A stretch of 64,000 bases of DNA. It comes from Gracilariopsis chorda. Taxonomy: Eukaryota > Rhodophyta > Florideophyceae > Gracilariales > Gracilariaceae. Positions 51,223-61,189 of the stretch are shown here, piece by piece. The position numbers were made by a program, and so were the translations under genes. The DNA is taken from contig NBIV01000219.1 in NCBI GenBank assembly GCA_003194525.1, forward strand, positions 61,353 through 125,352, given 5' to 3'. The notes below the pieces were generated by a model. It was given only the letters and a program-made list of their open reading frames with translations, did no database searches and was not told the DNA's origin. Every line of letters starts with the position of its first letter. The stretch's first letter is position 1.

Positions 51223-51674
51223 TTAGTAAAGTGGGGTTGTACTGGCGTCCAGTGAAGCACCTAAGTTCGGTTAGCTGTACTTGTTTCACCTAAGTTCGGT
51301 TAGCTGTACTTGTTTATTGATCGGACAAGTAGGGCGGTGCTTGCCTCTGGTTCTCACTACGGTAGTCCGCGAGCTCGGGGCTTAAGTACTCCTGTTGCGT
51401 ATTACGTTGCACGTTTGCGCCTCTCGCCACGTACTAACTTAATGCAACCACCGTGTTGTCAGTCTAATTATCATTGCACGGCGCTCTAAGTGCAGTGGTT
51501 CATGAGCGAGCTAACGCGTGTCAACATGACAAGTGTTCATGGCGCATCCATTACTGACAGTCGTCTTGTAAGTCTGCACTAACCAAGCTGTACAGCCTGT
51601 TCTGTCAGTCTCCACGCGCTAGTCTTGCGCATTATCAGCCTGCGTGCGTACTCTCAAGCCAATTGCATTCCATA
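51223..51674 (-). repeat. 5' LTR of copia element 2
   Basis: 452 bp. It contains a 29-bp tandem duplication (unit CACCTAAGTTCGG...TTGTTT near 51256-51313) absent from the 3' LTR, so the duplication arose after insertion or during reverse transcription. Followed by a run of 14 G. Confidence 0.93.
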
Positions 51675-51679
51675 GGGGG

Positions 51680-52159
51680 GGGGGGGGGAATGCAGATATG
51701 GAGGATAAGAGCGCTGGTGGTGATTGCGGACGAAGCGAAAAAGTGGATACTGAAGACGCCATTCTGACAGAGTTCCATGGGAAGGATGCTCCGATGAGTG
51801 TAACATACTTGCTTGACGGATTATTCTTCTCAGCAATCGCGTCTGAAGCAATCACTGCTGCTTTACCACTTGGATTGAGACTATACGGCCACGGATTGCC
51901 TTTGGCCGCACAGACAGGAGGCGCCGCAGAAGTGCTGCGACTCCCACGCTTGTATGCTCGTGGAGCTGAGTGGAGAGAATCGATTGATTTAGATGCCGGT
52001 GATTTTTTATTTCATTATCAGGAACAGAGGGAGAGAATTAACCTGCTTCATGGTATTACATTCGTACGCAATTCACTGCAATATTGGGCTCTACAACTGG
52101 CCAACCCTTCACAGACATTGGCAGTTGAGCTCTTGTGGTGTACTCGTAGCATATTCTGA
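51680..52159 (+). CDS. ORF right of copia element 2, possibly the tail of the interrupted CobW-like gene
   Basis: Open frame of about 160 codons from the G-run to TGA 52159 (NADMEDKSAGGDCGRSEKVD, then ALPLGLRLYGHGLPLAAQTG, RLYARGAEWRESIDLDAGDF). If the copia element and one GGGGG are ignored, it is in the same codon phase as the last CobW-like frame at 33209-33430. I do not recognise a CobW C-terminal domain in it, and the G-run makes the phase unreliable. Otherwise unknown. Confidence 0.35.
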   Translation, partial: GGGNADMEDKSAGGDCGRSEKVDTEDAILTEFHGKDAPMSVTYLLDGLFFSAIASEAITAALPLGLRLYGHGLPLAAQTGGAAEVLRLPRLYARGAEWRESIDLDAGDFLFHYQEQRERINLLHGITFVRNSLQYWALQLANPSQTLAVELLWCTRSIF

Positions 52160-52196
52160 TAGGTTGTAGTTCTGTTTAAAAATAGTTACATGCGAC

Positions 52197-52357
52197 AAAT
52201 GGCGTACACCCACTCCTGCTACAAAACTAACTGCACTGGCGTACCGCCGAAAAGCGTACGCCACTTGCCGATTTCTTCAATACTACCATAATGCTCATTC
52301 TGTCACATTGGTACGCCGTTTATTGTAAGATAGCACTATGTTTGCACATTGGTACGC
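52197..52357. repeat. Short inverted-repeat cluster with GGCGTACC motifs
   Basis: ATGGCGTAC near 52199 and its complement GTACGCCAT near 52348-52356, with further GGCGTACC, GCGTACGCC and TTGGTACGCC copies between (52236, 52254, 52308). It looks like a small foldback or MITE-like sequence just before the remnant of element C. Confidence 0.5.
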
Positions 52358-53437
52358 CATCTGCTGCACTAAAATTTTGCTAGGGGTGGAGAAGGTTCGT
52401 GTAAGCGACTCTTGGGATACTACACACACAGATGCGTTTAACAGAATAATATCCTGGCTGACGTCTGCGACAAAGCTTTCCCTCCCGAAAGAAGGATACC
52501 GAACGTGGCTCTTTACTGATGCTTCTAAAGGGCACTGGGCTGCCATTCTGACGCAGTCACCCGAAGCTGAAGATCGCATACCAGTTCACACTCAAACACA
52601 CGAGCCGCTGTGCTTCCTATCCGGTGCGTTCGGGGGTTCAGCTGAGAGATGGAGCGTCCCAGATACGGAAAAATACGTCATTGTAGAAGCAATGCGCAGG
52701 ATGGACTATCTTTCCGCTGGAAGGGAAACATCAATCTATACGGACCACGCCAAACTCGTGTACATCTACGATCCCTACCGGCAGAATCCTGGAGTGGCAT
52801 GTCATACAGCGAATAAACTAATGCGATGGGCTCTAAAACTGAGTGCATTCCGCTACGTCATCGAGCACGTTCCCGGAGAAAAGAACGTCTGGGCCGACAT
52901 GCTGATTAGATGGGCTGTTGAGCCGAAGAAAACTGTCCATCCATCTAATGTGGGAAGAATAAGCGCACTTATGGAAGCACCAATCAATCCTGGTCTCAAG
53001 AAAGCCTTTGACTGGCCCCCAAGGCAGGAAATCTCGGTATCACAGCACAACCACGCCGCCGAAGCTCCAAGGTCACTCTCCAAGAAAAACAAGCCTTGGG
53101 AACTGAAGTCCGGTCAAGTACGGATACCCGAATCAGATAATCAGCTACGCCTCAGACTGCTTATTGCATCAAACACTAGAATTGGAGGCCATAGAGCTTC
53201 TGAGCCTACGCTGGAATCATTACTCCAACACTTCTGGTGGAAGAATCTTCGAGAAGACACCCAACAGTTCGTAAGTTCTTGTTTTCATTACATTGCAACC
53301 GAGCACGGTTGCACCGTGCCAGGGCCTTTGGGACACACAATGCACGCAAGCAAACCGAACGAGATAATTCACTTCCACTACTGCTACATGAAGAAAGGCG
53401 AAGGGGATTTGGTTTACGTATTGATCGTCAAAGACGA
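52338..53437 (+). pseudogene. RNase H and integrase finger of Ty3/gypsy remnant C
   Basis: 5'-truncated element. RNase H: RTWLFTDASKGHWAAILTQS, EKYVIVEAMRRMDYL, TSIYTDHAKLVYIY, KNVWADMLIRW. Then the integrase zinc region GGHRASEPTLESLLQHFWWK and VSSCFHYIA, and VPGPLGHTMHASKPNEIIHF, an arrangement typical of Ty3/gypsy elements described from oomycetes and related protists. The first catalytic Asp position reads His (HFHYCYM). The frame is open to 53437, where a solo LTR is inserted at CATCT (53438-53442). Confidence 0.85.
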
Positions 53438-53442
53438 CATCT

Positions 53443-53915
53443 TGTGGAGTTCAAGGGTAGTTTGGGCTTCAGAGGGAACCCTGTCTTGGCCTATTGGACA
53501 GTGGTGATCGCGTAGGGTGATGTTGTAATTGTGGTGAATTTGCATGACAGGCCTGGCGAAGATGGAAGTATTATTGAGCATGAATTTGCTTTGTAGGAAT
53601 GATCGAACTGGATACGGACAAGGTTGTAGGTTTGATCCATGCATATGTCTACCTATCTCATGAATGAGTACAGCAATGCATATGCGTTCGTATAGTGCTT
53701 ATGCGCTACATAACTAGCTGTTCTGAGCGCAATAAGATTCCTGCGAAGAAGAACAAGAGTTTAACTTCTGTTTTCATCTACACTACTTTCCGTGCGTCTG
53801 CGCTCCGCGCCTGCCGTACTCTTTTGCGTCTGCTTGTCCCCGCGGACCCCAGCAGCGTACGTCCGAACTACTGCGCATCAGCGTCTTGTGGTTCGAACCA
53901 AACACCCGTTTGATA
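53443..53915. mobile_element. 473-bp solo LTR inserted in remnant C
   Basis: Exactly flanked by CATCT at 53438-53442 and 53916-53920. Begins TGTGGAG and ends GTTTGATA, i.e. TG...TA like the LTRs of copia element 1. Removing it restores the phase of the integrase around it (VKDDI before, SGYVWLKP after). No internal region remains, so it is a solo LTR, probably left by LTR-LTR recombination. Its orientation cannot be determined. Confidence 0.85.
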
Positions 53916-53920
53916 CATCT

Positions 53921-54889
53921 CGGGCTATGTTTGGCTGAAACCTACAGCCGAAGCCGATGCAGAAGCAACAGCAACAATTCTACTGGACTGGTGTGCCTCA
54001 TTCGGAGTGTGAAAATGTTGGATATCGGACAAAGGCATCCATTTCAAGAACAAATTGGTCGAACGTATCGCCGACGCATTGAAGGCCAAGCACCATTTCA
54101 CGCTCCCGTACTGTCCGTGGAGCAACGGTTCGGTGGAAGTTGTAAGCCGGGAACGTCTCAGAATGTCTAGAGAAATACTCTCCGAGTTCCAGCTACCGCA
54201 GACCGCCTGGCCGTCTGTTATCCCACTCATTCAGTCCGCACTCAACAACTCACCGACACGCAGACTAAACGAGAAATGCCTTCTAACGGTATTCACAGGC
54301 TTTCCAGGAGATTAGCCACTTTCTGCCATCATTAAGAACCACAGCTTCAGAAAGGTAGAGTGCGTTAAGACGGAAACGGTAAACGCACTTGAAAACATCG
54401 AGAAGTTGCAAGATTCACTTGAAAAGCAACACCGTGAGTGTGCTGACCATTCAAAGAGGCAGCGAAAGACTGCCGTCTACTCACACAATCGCCGAACCGG
54501 AGTACGTCCAATTAACTTCTGCGAAGCTGAATACGTTCTTCGAGGTGTAATGCAGAAGCACGCTGGATCTAAAAAAAGAATCTAAAATGGCCGGGGCCAT
54601 CTAGAGTAACGACTTGCAGGGATACCTATGTCTTCGAAATAGAGAATCTGCTAAATGGAAGAAAACATGGGTACACGGTCGTCGTTTAAAATATTTCTGT
54701 AACAAGGACTTTGAAGTTACGCAAGAAATCAAAGATCATCTAGCCCAAAAACTGAACGAACTGCTGAAGATCGAAGAATTTAGAGATCTCAGAAGACTTT
54801 CAGCCAAGATACAACTACTTGTTAAATGGAACGGGTTGAGTGACGAAGAAGCCGACTGGGTATCTTTGGATTCTCTTGAACAGGATGTC
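53921..54889 (+). pseudogene. Integrase core and chromodomain of remnant C
   Basis: Continues the integrase: SGYVWLKPTAEADAEATATI, second Asp in WISDKGIHFKN with a frame change around 54018, Glu in WSNGSVEVVSRERLRM. From 54614 a chromodomain-like end: KIEEFRDLRRL, then KIQLLVKWNGLSDEEADWVS, LDSLEQDV. Element D is inserted at ATGTC inside this last segment. Several stops and frame changes lie between the core and the chromodomain. Confidence 0.8.
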
Positions 54890-55153
54890 TGCAACATTTA
54901 AGGTTCAAAGAGGACAGAAAAGCACGTCTAAAGTTCAGGGAAGACGAAACGACACGTCTGAAAGGCTATGACAGAATTGTAAGCCAGTTTACTTGTAATT
55001 ATATGTGGAATCAGTTCAATTAGCACTACCAGCACTGGGCGATAGGGCGCACGGATGTCTACTTAAATGCCGACGCTGTTCTAAAGTTTAGAAAAGGGAG
55101 AGAGGCATCGACCTGTCAGAGAAAAGCTCCAGTAAAGACACCCAGTTCTTGCA
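54890..55153 (+). repeat. 5' LTR of element D
   Basis: 264 bp, TG...CA. TGGTAGCATCGCTGC follows at 55155; its first eight bases match the complement of the 3' end of animal-type initiator tRNA-Met, so it is a candidate primer site. Confidence 0.88.
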
Positions 55154-55170
55154 CTGGTAGCATCGCTGCT

Positions 55171-55990
55171 ATGGAAGCCCCGAATTCTTCTGTGTTGATC
55201 AACTTAAATCCAAACAAGGCGGAGTCGTTCAGTGGCAAGCGTCATTTTCTTGTCGTCAACACATGGCGGTACAAAGTTGAGCAGTATTTTAATTTGGTTC
55301 AGGTGGCCAGCGCAAATGTGATTATCACCGATCTGAACCGCAATTTCTTCGCTACACTTTGTTAACAGGCACGGCTGCGATTTGGTAGCACACTTTGTTG
55401 AGATCTAATGAAACCCCGGAGACATGGGAAGAGTTTGTTGCTGCAATAATTAAAGAGTTTGTACCAGAAGATCACAAACGTCGAGCCCGATATTCGTTGA
55501 GGTCTTGTAAACAGACCGGGTCTGTCGCAGAGTATCTGTCTAATTTCCACAACATAATCACTATTCCGAACGTGAGCAGTAGTGAGAAATGGGACATATT
55601 TGTCAGTGGTCTAAAGCAAAAGATTCAGTTTGAAGTCAGAAAAGCCAACGGTACTCATTTTGAAGAAGCCACTAAGATTGCCATGTCTGTAGAGGCCACA
55701 TTCGCTGGTGTTCCGCTCGCGTTACCCTCAATAGTCTCTACGAATTCTGGTCCAGTACCAATGGAAATTGACAATACAGTGTTTCCACATTCATGGCGTT
55801 CGAAGTAGCGTTTGTTGGATATCCCCAACATTGCATACTTCTAATGTCACAAGCCAGGCTGTCGTCCCTGCAAACACTGCGGAGGAGAGGCACGCCAGGC
55901 CGCTGTTGCAAATATTGAAGCCATGATAGGGGAAGAGAATCGTGATGATGACTTAGTTTCTGATAGTTCGGAAAAGTAAAGTGTTCTTTC
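55171..55990 (+). pseudogene. gag of element D
   Basis: MEAPNSSVLINLNPNKAESF with a start of capsid helices (VNTWRYKVEQYFNLVQ) to a stop at 55365, then 55395-55808 with ETWEEFVAAIIKEFVPEDHK and VAEYLSNFHNIITIPN, the core of the retrotransposon gag family. A cysteine-rich remnant CRPCKHCGGE near 55860 is probably the zinc knuckle. At least three disruptions. Confidence 0.8.
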
Positions 55991-56032
55991 AAAACTAAAA
56001 AGAGCACGTCGAAAGGAATTCTGTATAATAAC

Positions 56033-57674
56033 GTGTCGCCAAACACTTTGAAGGAGAGCGTTCGATATGTCCCTCTCCTAGTCATGGAGGGACAGTTTGA
56101 AGGAATCCCTGCTCGTATACTTAAGGATGACGGGTGTACGTCAAACGTAATCTCATGTGACTTTGCAGAGAAGCATAGAGATAAGTTTGTATTCCGTCCG
56201 GTTTTGGTGGATGTCTGCCATTCAAAGCAGGATTTGCGTGAAATTGCTACTCAGATGGTAGCAAACGGGGAGGTTAGGATTGATACGTATATGTATCGTG
56301 GCAATTGGATCGTGCCCGACGCAAGGTAAGGTGTATTATTGGGCATGCCATGGCATGTGGATTCTAAGCCTGAGACAAATTATCAATCACGTGTTGTTAA
56401 TGTCGAAGGTCACACACTCTCTGCTGAGCTTGCCATGCGTCGAGAACATGTGGTGAAGAAGATGGGTTTCAAGCAGTTTCGTCGCCGACTTCGGCGCCCT
56501 ACGATCGGTACACAAGTGTTTCGCCTTATTCAGGTTTGTACATTGGAGCTAGCATCAGCTTTGACAGCTACTATAGACCATAAGGCCCGGGTACTGAACA
56601 AAGACGATAAGGAGTTACAAGCCATATTACAGGAACATGGGGATGTATTTCAATCCGAGCTTTCAAGTGGATGGCCCCTTGTACGGGACGTTGATCATGC
56701 TATCGAGACTGCATCTGATACACAGTCCCCGCACCGGCCGCTGTACCAGCTTTCCTCCGCTGAGCTAGTTGCTGCACGTGACTATGTGGACAAGCTGCTG
56801 AAGTCTGGAAAATTTGCCCAAGTAAGTCTCCATATGGGGCCCCACTCTTTTTTGTTAAGGAATGTGGTAGAAATTTACGGTGTGTGGTAGACTACAGAGC
56901 TCTCAATCAGATCACATAGCGAAATAGTTCCCCTATACAACGTTGCGATGAGATGTTTGATCGACTAGGGCAGGCGCGCTTCTTCTCCAAACTCGATTTG
57001 AAAACTGGCTTCCACCAGATCCATTTTCGGCCGTCAGATATTGAAAAGACTGCGTTCAATACTAAGTATAGACAGTTTGAATACTTATTGATGCCAATGG
57101 GGCTCTCTAATGCACCAGCAACTTTCCGGTCATTTATGAAACAAGTGATTCCTGATTTCATAGATCGCTTTGTGGTTGTTTATATCGACGATATCTTAGT
57201 CTTCAGCCACACGCGCGAAGAGCATCTCGAACATATTCGGTCCGTTGTTTCCAGATTGCGAGAACATAAGCTGTATGTCACACCGAAGAAGTGTACATTT
57301 ATGGCTTCTGAAACTGATTTTTTTTCGAGTTACGGGTTTACCGTGATGGTATCTCTGTCCATCCAGGAAAGATTGACGTAGTGAAGAACTGGCCACGTCC
57401 TATTAACGTCACCGAGCTTCGCAGCCTCTTGCGTCTTGTGCATTTCTTTCGAAGATTTATCCCGCAGTTTTCACTACGTGCTGCCCCCCTTACTGCCCTT
57501 ACAAAGAAGAATGCAAGTATTCGAGATTGGAGTGATGAAACGGCAGCAGCGTTCGAGAATCTGAAGCAGGCGCGTGTCTCAGCGCCGGTGCTGATCCCCA
57601 GACTGGTCCCGGCCCTTTTGGGTTCACATCGATGCGTCTCAACTAGTTGTCGGGGCTACTCTAACCTAGTTTGA
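56033..57674 (+). pseudogene. protease, RT and RNase H start of element D
   Basis: Protease at 56033-56329 with ILKDDGCTSNVIS (Asp-Asp-Gly) and, after a stop, LGMPWHVD. RT N-terminus at 56339-56890 ends in a stop; the palm resumes at 56953-57381 with ARFFSKLDLKTGFHQIHFRP, LMPMGLSNAPATFRSF and YIDD in VVVYIDDILVFSH; the connection is at 57381-57674 (LRLVHFFRRFIPQF). Numerous frame changes mean no functional enzyme. Confidence 0.87.
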
Positions 57675-59434
57675 CGCTGAAGAACTGGAGCGTGTAATTG
57701 CGTATACTTCGCGCAAGTCGACTTCGCTGAGCAGAATTATACACCCAATGAGCGCGAGATTTTAGGTCTGGTTTTTTCCCTACAGCGCTGTCGTTGTTAC
57801 CTAGAAGGGTTTACTTCTGATTTCTGACAATCAAATGGTGGCCAATTTGTTCACGAAGAAGTCCTTGAACCCCCGGGAAGCGCGTTGGTTGGAGTCATTA
57901 GCTTCATTCAACATCCAAGAGGTTAGCTTAGTTAGTGGCAAGGTGCACGTCCTCGGAGATTCTCTTTCTCGCATGCCCGATCGTTCATGTATTCAGCAGA
58001 TCCAGGTTCTTACTGCGTGTTTTTGCGGAACTCGAAGGAATAATTGCTCAGTACGATTCCAACCAACGTTTTGGACCAATTGTAGCTGCCCTTGACGGCC
58101 AGTGGCCTGAGGACTTCAAGCAGCGAAAACGTCTCGAGGTTCTTCTTCCTTCCTTTTCCAAGGACGTGTGGCGCCTGTTATACAAGGGAAACCTTTTTAT
58201 TCCCGCCCATTGTCGTTGCCAGGTTCTTTCGTTAGCTCATGATTCAAAGGTCGGAGGTCTTTTCGCGTTTTCGAAGACTTTGGCTCGTCTGGCCGAAATC
58301 CATTGGAAGCACAACGCTAAGCAAATTGAGCAGTACTGTGACGGGTGTAGTATTTTTCAGCAGCAGAACGACTCTCACGGGCAGGTTTTGAATGACCTTA
58401 CACCTCTACCAGTTTGGACCCACCGCTGGGGTATGGTGGCTACGGATTTTATTGTGAAGCTTCCCAGAACTGCGCGTGGGTTTGATTCGATTTCAAAGTT
58501 GATAGAACGGTTATCTAGGAGAGTTAGTTTTGTGGCTTGTAATGGGACGCATCAAGTGCCGGATATTGCACGTGCCTTCTTTACGCACATTTTTCCCCAC
58601 CATAGACTCCCTGATTTGATTGCCTCAGACCGTGACGCTCGGTTTTTCTCTGCGTTCTGGAAAGCTCTTATGGACCTTTGTGGGGTTCATACCTGAATTT
58701 CAACTGCCCGTCACCCGCAAACCGATGGGACTTCTGAAGTTATGAATCGAATGGTAGAGAACTACATTCATTGCTTTTGTTCGTTCGAAAACACTGATTG
58801 GGATTTGATTCTTCCGAGTGCAAAGTTCGCGTACAACTCTGTTGTTTCAGATGATCTTGGACTGTAACCATTTCAGGTTGACCTTGGATGGCAACCAAAG
58901 GCATGCTTGGATACCTAGTTCCAGTCAAATACGTCTGTCGAGACGCTTACAGATTTCCGCGAGCGTATGAAAGCTGTCTTGGACGACGCGAAGTACGCCA
59001 ATGAGCTAGCAAAATCCCGCCAAGCTGCGGAAGCGAGTGCGCACTGCCGAGTTACGACCTATACGATAGGCGATCAGGTACGGGTTTTGCGAAATCTCTT
59101 TACGGATGCCTGTTCTAAAGTACAAGCTTCTTCAAAGCTATCGGCGCGACGGTTTGGACCATTCCGAATCTTTGCTGTAGTTTGGAAGAATGCAGTTCGT
59201 TTGGATTTGCCTGCACACATTCGGACGCATCCAGTTGTGCATTTCTCGCATACCAAGCCACATTGGCTACAACCCGATGGTATCCAGCAATCTATGCGCT
59301 ACACACCAGTGCCTGTTTCCGACTCGTCAGAACGGCTGTTTAAGGTTGATCGAATTTTGGCTCATCGCAAGCGAGGGGGTTGTCATCAGTGGTTGACACT
59401 ACTTGAGCAGTCAAATACCCATGATGCGCAATAG
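57675..59434 (+). pseudogene. RNase H remnant and integrase of element D
   Basis: 57700-57960 holds RNase H fragments. 57935-58696 carries the HHCC finger (LAHDSKVGG ... YCDGCSIF) and the core with Asp in VATDFIVKLP and Asp in IASDRDARFF. The Glu segment is in the next frame (HPQTDGTSEVMNRMVENYI, near 58715-58770). 58967-59434 holds the GPF-type module FGPFRIFAVVWKNAVRLDLP and a C-terminal LFKVDRILAHRKRGG that is a weak chromodomain candidate. Stops near 58696, 58866 and 58917. Confidence 0.82.
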
Positions 59435-59560
59435 CAGCCCACAAAGGACTTGTTGACACTGACGGTACTTTAACCATGGCGTTTCGTGACCACATTGTTC
59501 GCCATCAGTTGCTATCACATTTACACTGACGTGGACATCAATCCCTGAAGATTACTATGG

Positions 59561-59824
59561 TGCAACAGTCAAGGTTCAGAGAGGACAGAAGAGCACGTCT
59601 AAGTTTTAGGGAGGACGAAACGGCACGTCTGAAAGGGTATGACACAATTATAAGCAAGTGTGCTTGTAATTATACGTGGAATCAGTTCACTTAACACTAC
59701 CAGAACTGGGTGAAAGGGCGCACAGATGTATAATTAGTGCCGACACTGCTCGGAAGTTTAGAGAAGGGAGAGAGGCATCGACCTGTCAGAGAAAAGCTCC
59801 AGTAAGAAACACTCAGTTGTTGCA
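59561..59824 (+). repeat. 3' LTR of element D
   Basis: 264 bp, same length as the left copy. Followed by ACGTC and then by the rest of the remnant C chromodomain. Confidence 0.88.
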
Positions 59825-59875
59825 ACGTCCCTGTACTACTGAAGGAATACATTGAAGATCTGTGAACGTCAGGAA
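59825..59875 (+). pseudogene. End of remnant C chromodomain
   Basis: Directly after element D the sequence gives VPVLLKEYIEDL then a stop. This is the expected end of the chromodomain segment that breaks off at DV before 54890. It confirms that D inserted into C. Confidence 0.7.
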
Positions 59876-60480
59876 CACAACGAGAGCGCCGAATTGCTCG
59901 TATCATCGACCTGCAATAACCAAATATCGCTCGATTATGGGGGACTGTTGATGATCTGAGCAATTCTCGGAGAGGTATTCTTACGTTTCCGAAAGGGGAA
60001 CGCGATTCAAGTTGAATCGCAGTGTATTGCGTGGTAGATCGCGCAGCGTGCACGCAACCCGCAGAACAGGTTTCAGGTTGAATTGCATAGAATTGCGCGG
60101 CAGACCATGCAATGTACACGTATTGCTGAAAACGTTCAAGCCTCCCAGCATAGGAGAGAGCGCAGTAGAAATAGAATATAAAAGCCGACTCTCAGAGGAA
60201 GAACTCTGGGAGAAGGGGGCAGCCCCAGTAGGACATCTGAGGTCTTTGTGCCTGTTAACTTTGCCCCGACAGGCCTGCGCACCGTCGGCTCTCTCTTCGT
60301 AGCGTATCCGATCAACACCATCTGCTGCAATGGCTATGACTCCGAAGTGGCCCACATGTGCCAACTGCATAGCGCGGCTGGCATTGCACACAAGAATCAA
60401 AGCCACGGTCCCAGCACAGTCAAATCGTCAGACTTGGAGAGCAAGATGCGGTGTAGTTCCCCGTCATGATGTCCCAGTTC
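59876..60480. other. Unassigned region with a two-copy 66-bp degenerate repeat
   Basis: GTTGAATYGC starts at 60011 and again at 60077, each followed by an aligned block (TATTGCGTGGTAGATCGCGC versus GAATTGCGCGGCAGACCATG). The period of 66 bp equals 22 codons. Open frames on both strands cross it, so a coding repeat is possible, but no family is recognised. Confidence 0.45.
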
Positions 60481-61160
60481 AGTAGATAAAGTCGTTATTC
60501 AACTTGAATGACCGATCGATTTGTTTCGTGACGACATGTCAGCATTACTGACTGGTTGAGTCGAAGATGAGGTTTTACTGGAGCCGAGCGGGATGTGGCA
60601 AACTAGCCAACACGGCGCGGGTGCGTTCAAGCGGAAACATTTTGCACACCAGTTACGGATGGCGGAGAATGGGTTGCAGTTTTGATTCGGAGAACGGCTA
60701 GGGATGCAAATTCATATCGCATGTAATGACAATTGAGACATTCTGATTCAAGAAGTCGATGATGAAGGCGTTTCGTGTCTGTCTCAACAGTTCCAAGGAC
60801 AAAAAGAGACTACTTAACTGGAATTACAGTGGCTCACGAACGTGGTCCACCTCCATCTTCATCAACCTCTGCCGCTGTGCTTCCAAGTTTCGTTTTCCTG
60901 GTTCTTATCAATTTCTCAAGCCACTTTTCTTTTCTTGTCTCCCACCCTATCCAACAGTTTCTCCCTGTTTCTTTACATTTAATTGATTGTTTCTACAGCC
61001 TGCAGGGAACGACAAAGAGCTAAATTCACTCGGGCACAACAAGCTACTGCTTGCGCAAGTGCCATCAAATCTTCCCACGTACTACAATTGGGTTGCATGC
61101 CTTTGTGAGAATGGTACTTTAATAGGAGAGAGAAACTGCTGCGCGTTCATAGCAGTCCCG
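60481..61160. other. No gene recognised
   Basis: Short frames only; a pyrimidine-rich stretch at 60850-61000. Nothing supported by motifs. Confidence 0.55.
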
Positions 61161-61189
61161 TAAAAAAAACTACAAAGGTTTGGTTCTGA

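Larger units (their letters stand above)
33431..51674 (-). mobile_element. Ty1/copia element 2, split by element B
   Basis: LTRs at 33431-33853 and 51223-51674. The target duplication is in a G-run (GGGGG before 33431 and from 51675). Removing element B and one copy of its GTTAG duplication leaves about 5.4 kb. The coding frame of the right part (51219 to 49571) and of the left part (36750 to 33876) are in the same codon phase across the insertion, giving one gag-pol frame of 1507 codons plus stop with no internal stop. The order gag, protease, integrase, Tudor-like domain, RT, RNase H is copia-type. LTR termini are unusual: in sense they begin TATGGAATGC and end TTTACTAA. Confidence 0.93.
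54890..59824 (+). mobile_element. Ty3/gypsy element D (4935 bp, both LTRs, decayed)
   Basis: 264-bp LTRs at 54890-55153 and 59561-59824 with matching termini TGCAAC...GTTGCA or CTTGCA, flanked by ATGTC (54885-54889) and ACGTC (59825-59829), one mismatch. Internal order gag, protease, RT, RNase H, integrase. The LTRs differ at many positions (roughly one in ten by eye) and the coding region is broken in many places, so it is the oldest complete insertion here. It splits the chromodomain of remnant C, whose last residues continue after 59824. Confidence 0.9.
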
